Assembly: GCA_947482825.1 (NCBI GenBank)
Contig: CANKMT010000001.1
Location: 83,588 to 147,587 of the forward strand
From: Betaproteobacteria bacterium
GTDB taxonomy: Bacteria; Pseudomonadota; Gammaproteobacteria; Burkholderiales; SG8-39
DNA: 64,000 nt
Reading direction: 5' to 3'
The notes below the pieces were generated by a model that saw only the letters and a list, made by a program, of their open reading frames with translations, had not been told where the DNA came from and searched no databases. Position numbers and translations under genes: made by a program. Below are positions 63,882 to 64,000 of this stretch, in pieces. The stretch's first letter is position 1, and every line of letters starts with the position of its first letter.

Positions 63882-64000
63882 TGCTACAAACAACAGCAGC
63901 GGGTGGAAGAGGCCTGGCGGACGGACGATGAAGAGCGGTTTGAAGATGCGGCCGGTGTTCCACTGGGCGCCTCACCGCATTCATGCACACATCGCCATCA
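63876..64000 (+). mobile_element. IS transposase C-terminal remnant (IS4/IS1634-like), frameshifted, runs off the window
   Basis: ALCYKQQQRVEEAWRT followed, in the next frame, by MKSGLKMRPVFHWAPHRI gives the end region of a DDE transposase of the IS4/IS1634 kind. The two pieces are separated by a 4-base tandem insertion (GACG at 63924-63927), so the gene is broken. The element probably inserted in the flippase gene. No terminal inverted repeat can be checked here. Confidence 0.6.

Overview
The window is about 64 kb of GC-rich DNA with densely packed short operons. It looks like a betaproteobacterium, probably Burkholderiales-like and environmental. The reasons are the glyA-nrdR-ribD-ribE block, four Bug-type solute receptors of the tripartite tricarboxylate transporter (TTT) family, a TctD/TctE-like two-component pair, and many acyl-CoA, molybdenum-hydroxylase and TRAP genes. 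No rRNA and no CRISPR array was seen. One tRNA gene is present, and it is tRNA-Sec.

Left part (1-14.7 kb): this is a selenocysteine locus. selA, selB and a thioredoxin-reductase-like gene form one tight + strand operon. The tRNA-Sec gene (selC) follows, set among remnants: a RHH antitoxin with a decayed VapC toxin, an alpha/beta-hydrolase tail and a fadD tail. After an ATPase gene, the intact fadD and an MFS carrier comes a minus-strand operon of three genes. It holds an AhpD-like gene with an in-frame UGA in a C-x-x-U motif, a thioredoxin-fusion protein, and a UGSC-family gene with an in-frame UGA in a U-G-S-C-x-x-C motif. Each UGA is followed at the right distance by a stem-loop that fits a bacterial SECIS. 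Machinery, tRNA and two clients therefore lie within 15 kb. Read without recoding, the two clients would be miscalled as truncated genes.

14.8-22.9 kb: a + strand acyl-CoA catabolism cluster holds a thiolase, a Zn-ribbon/OB-fold partner, two related acyl-CoA ligases, an acyl-CoA dehydrogenase and two Bug receptors. A REP/MITE-like inverted-repeat element sits inside it. 22.9-30.7 kb: a secreted hydrolase, a membrane HELGH-motif protein, a TumE/TumA-like toxin-antitoxin pair with a palindrome on its start codon, and a coxSLM-like molybdenum hydroxylase operon (form-II AYRGAGR motif). 31-36.6 kb: a heavy-metal RND efflux operon. 36.6-43.1 kb: an orphan OmpR-type regulator, a sulfatase-fold membrane protein, a TctD/TctE-like pair, XdhC and a MocA-like nucleotidyltransferase. 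43-47 kb: TRAP small and large permeases, an amidohydrolase and a fourth Bug receptor.

47.3-54 kb: a minus-strand phosphorelay cluster. Its very large PAS/GAF hybrid kinase frame is cut by two in-frame TAG codons, and it is followed by an Hpt protein and a REC-adenylate cyclase. 54.3-57.7 kb: the conserved glyA-nrdR-ribD-ribE block. 57.7-62.8 kb: a RIO kinase, a Ser/Thr kinase with a cyclic-nucleotide-binding domain, a sterol-desaturase-like enzyme, and a creatininase-like and a ClpP-like gene whose start codons overlap head to head. 63-64 kb: a RelE/HTH toxin-antitoxin pair, then an apparent flippase start broken by a transposase remnant at the window edge.
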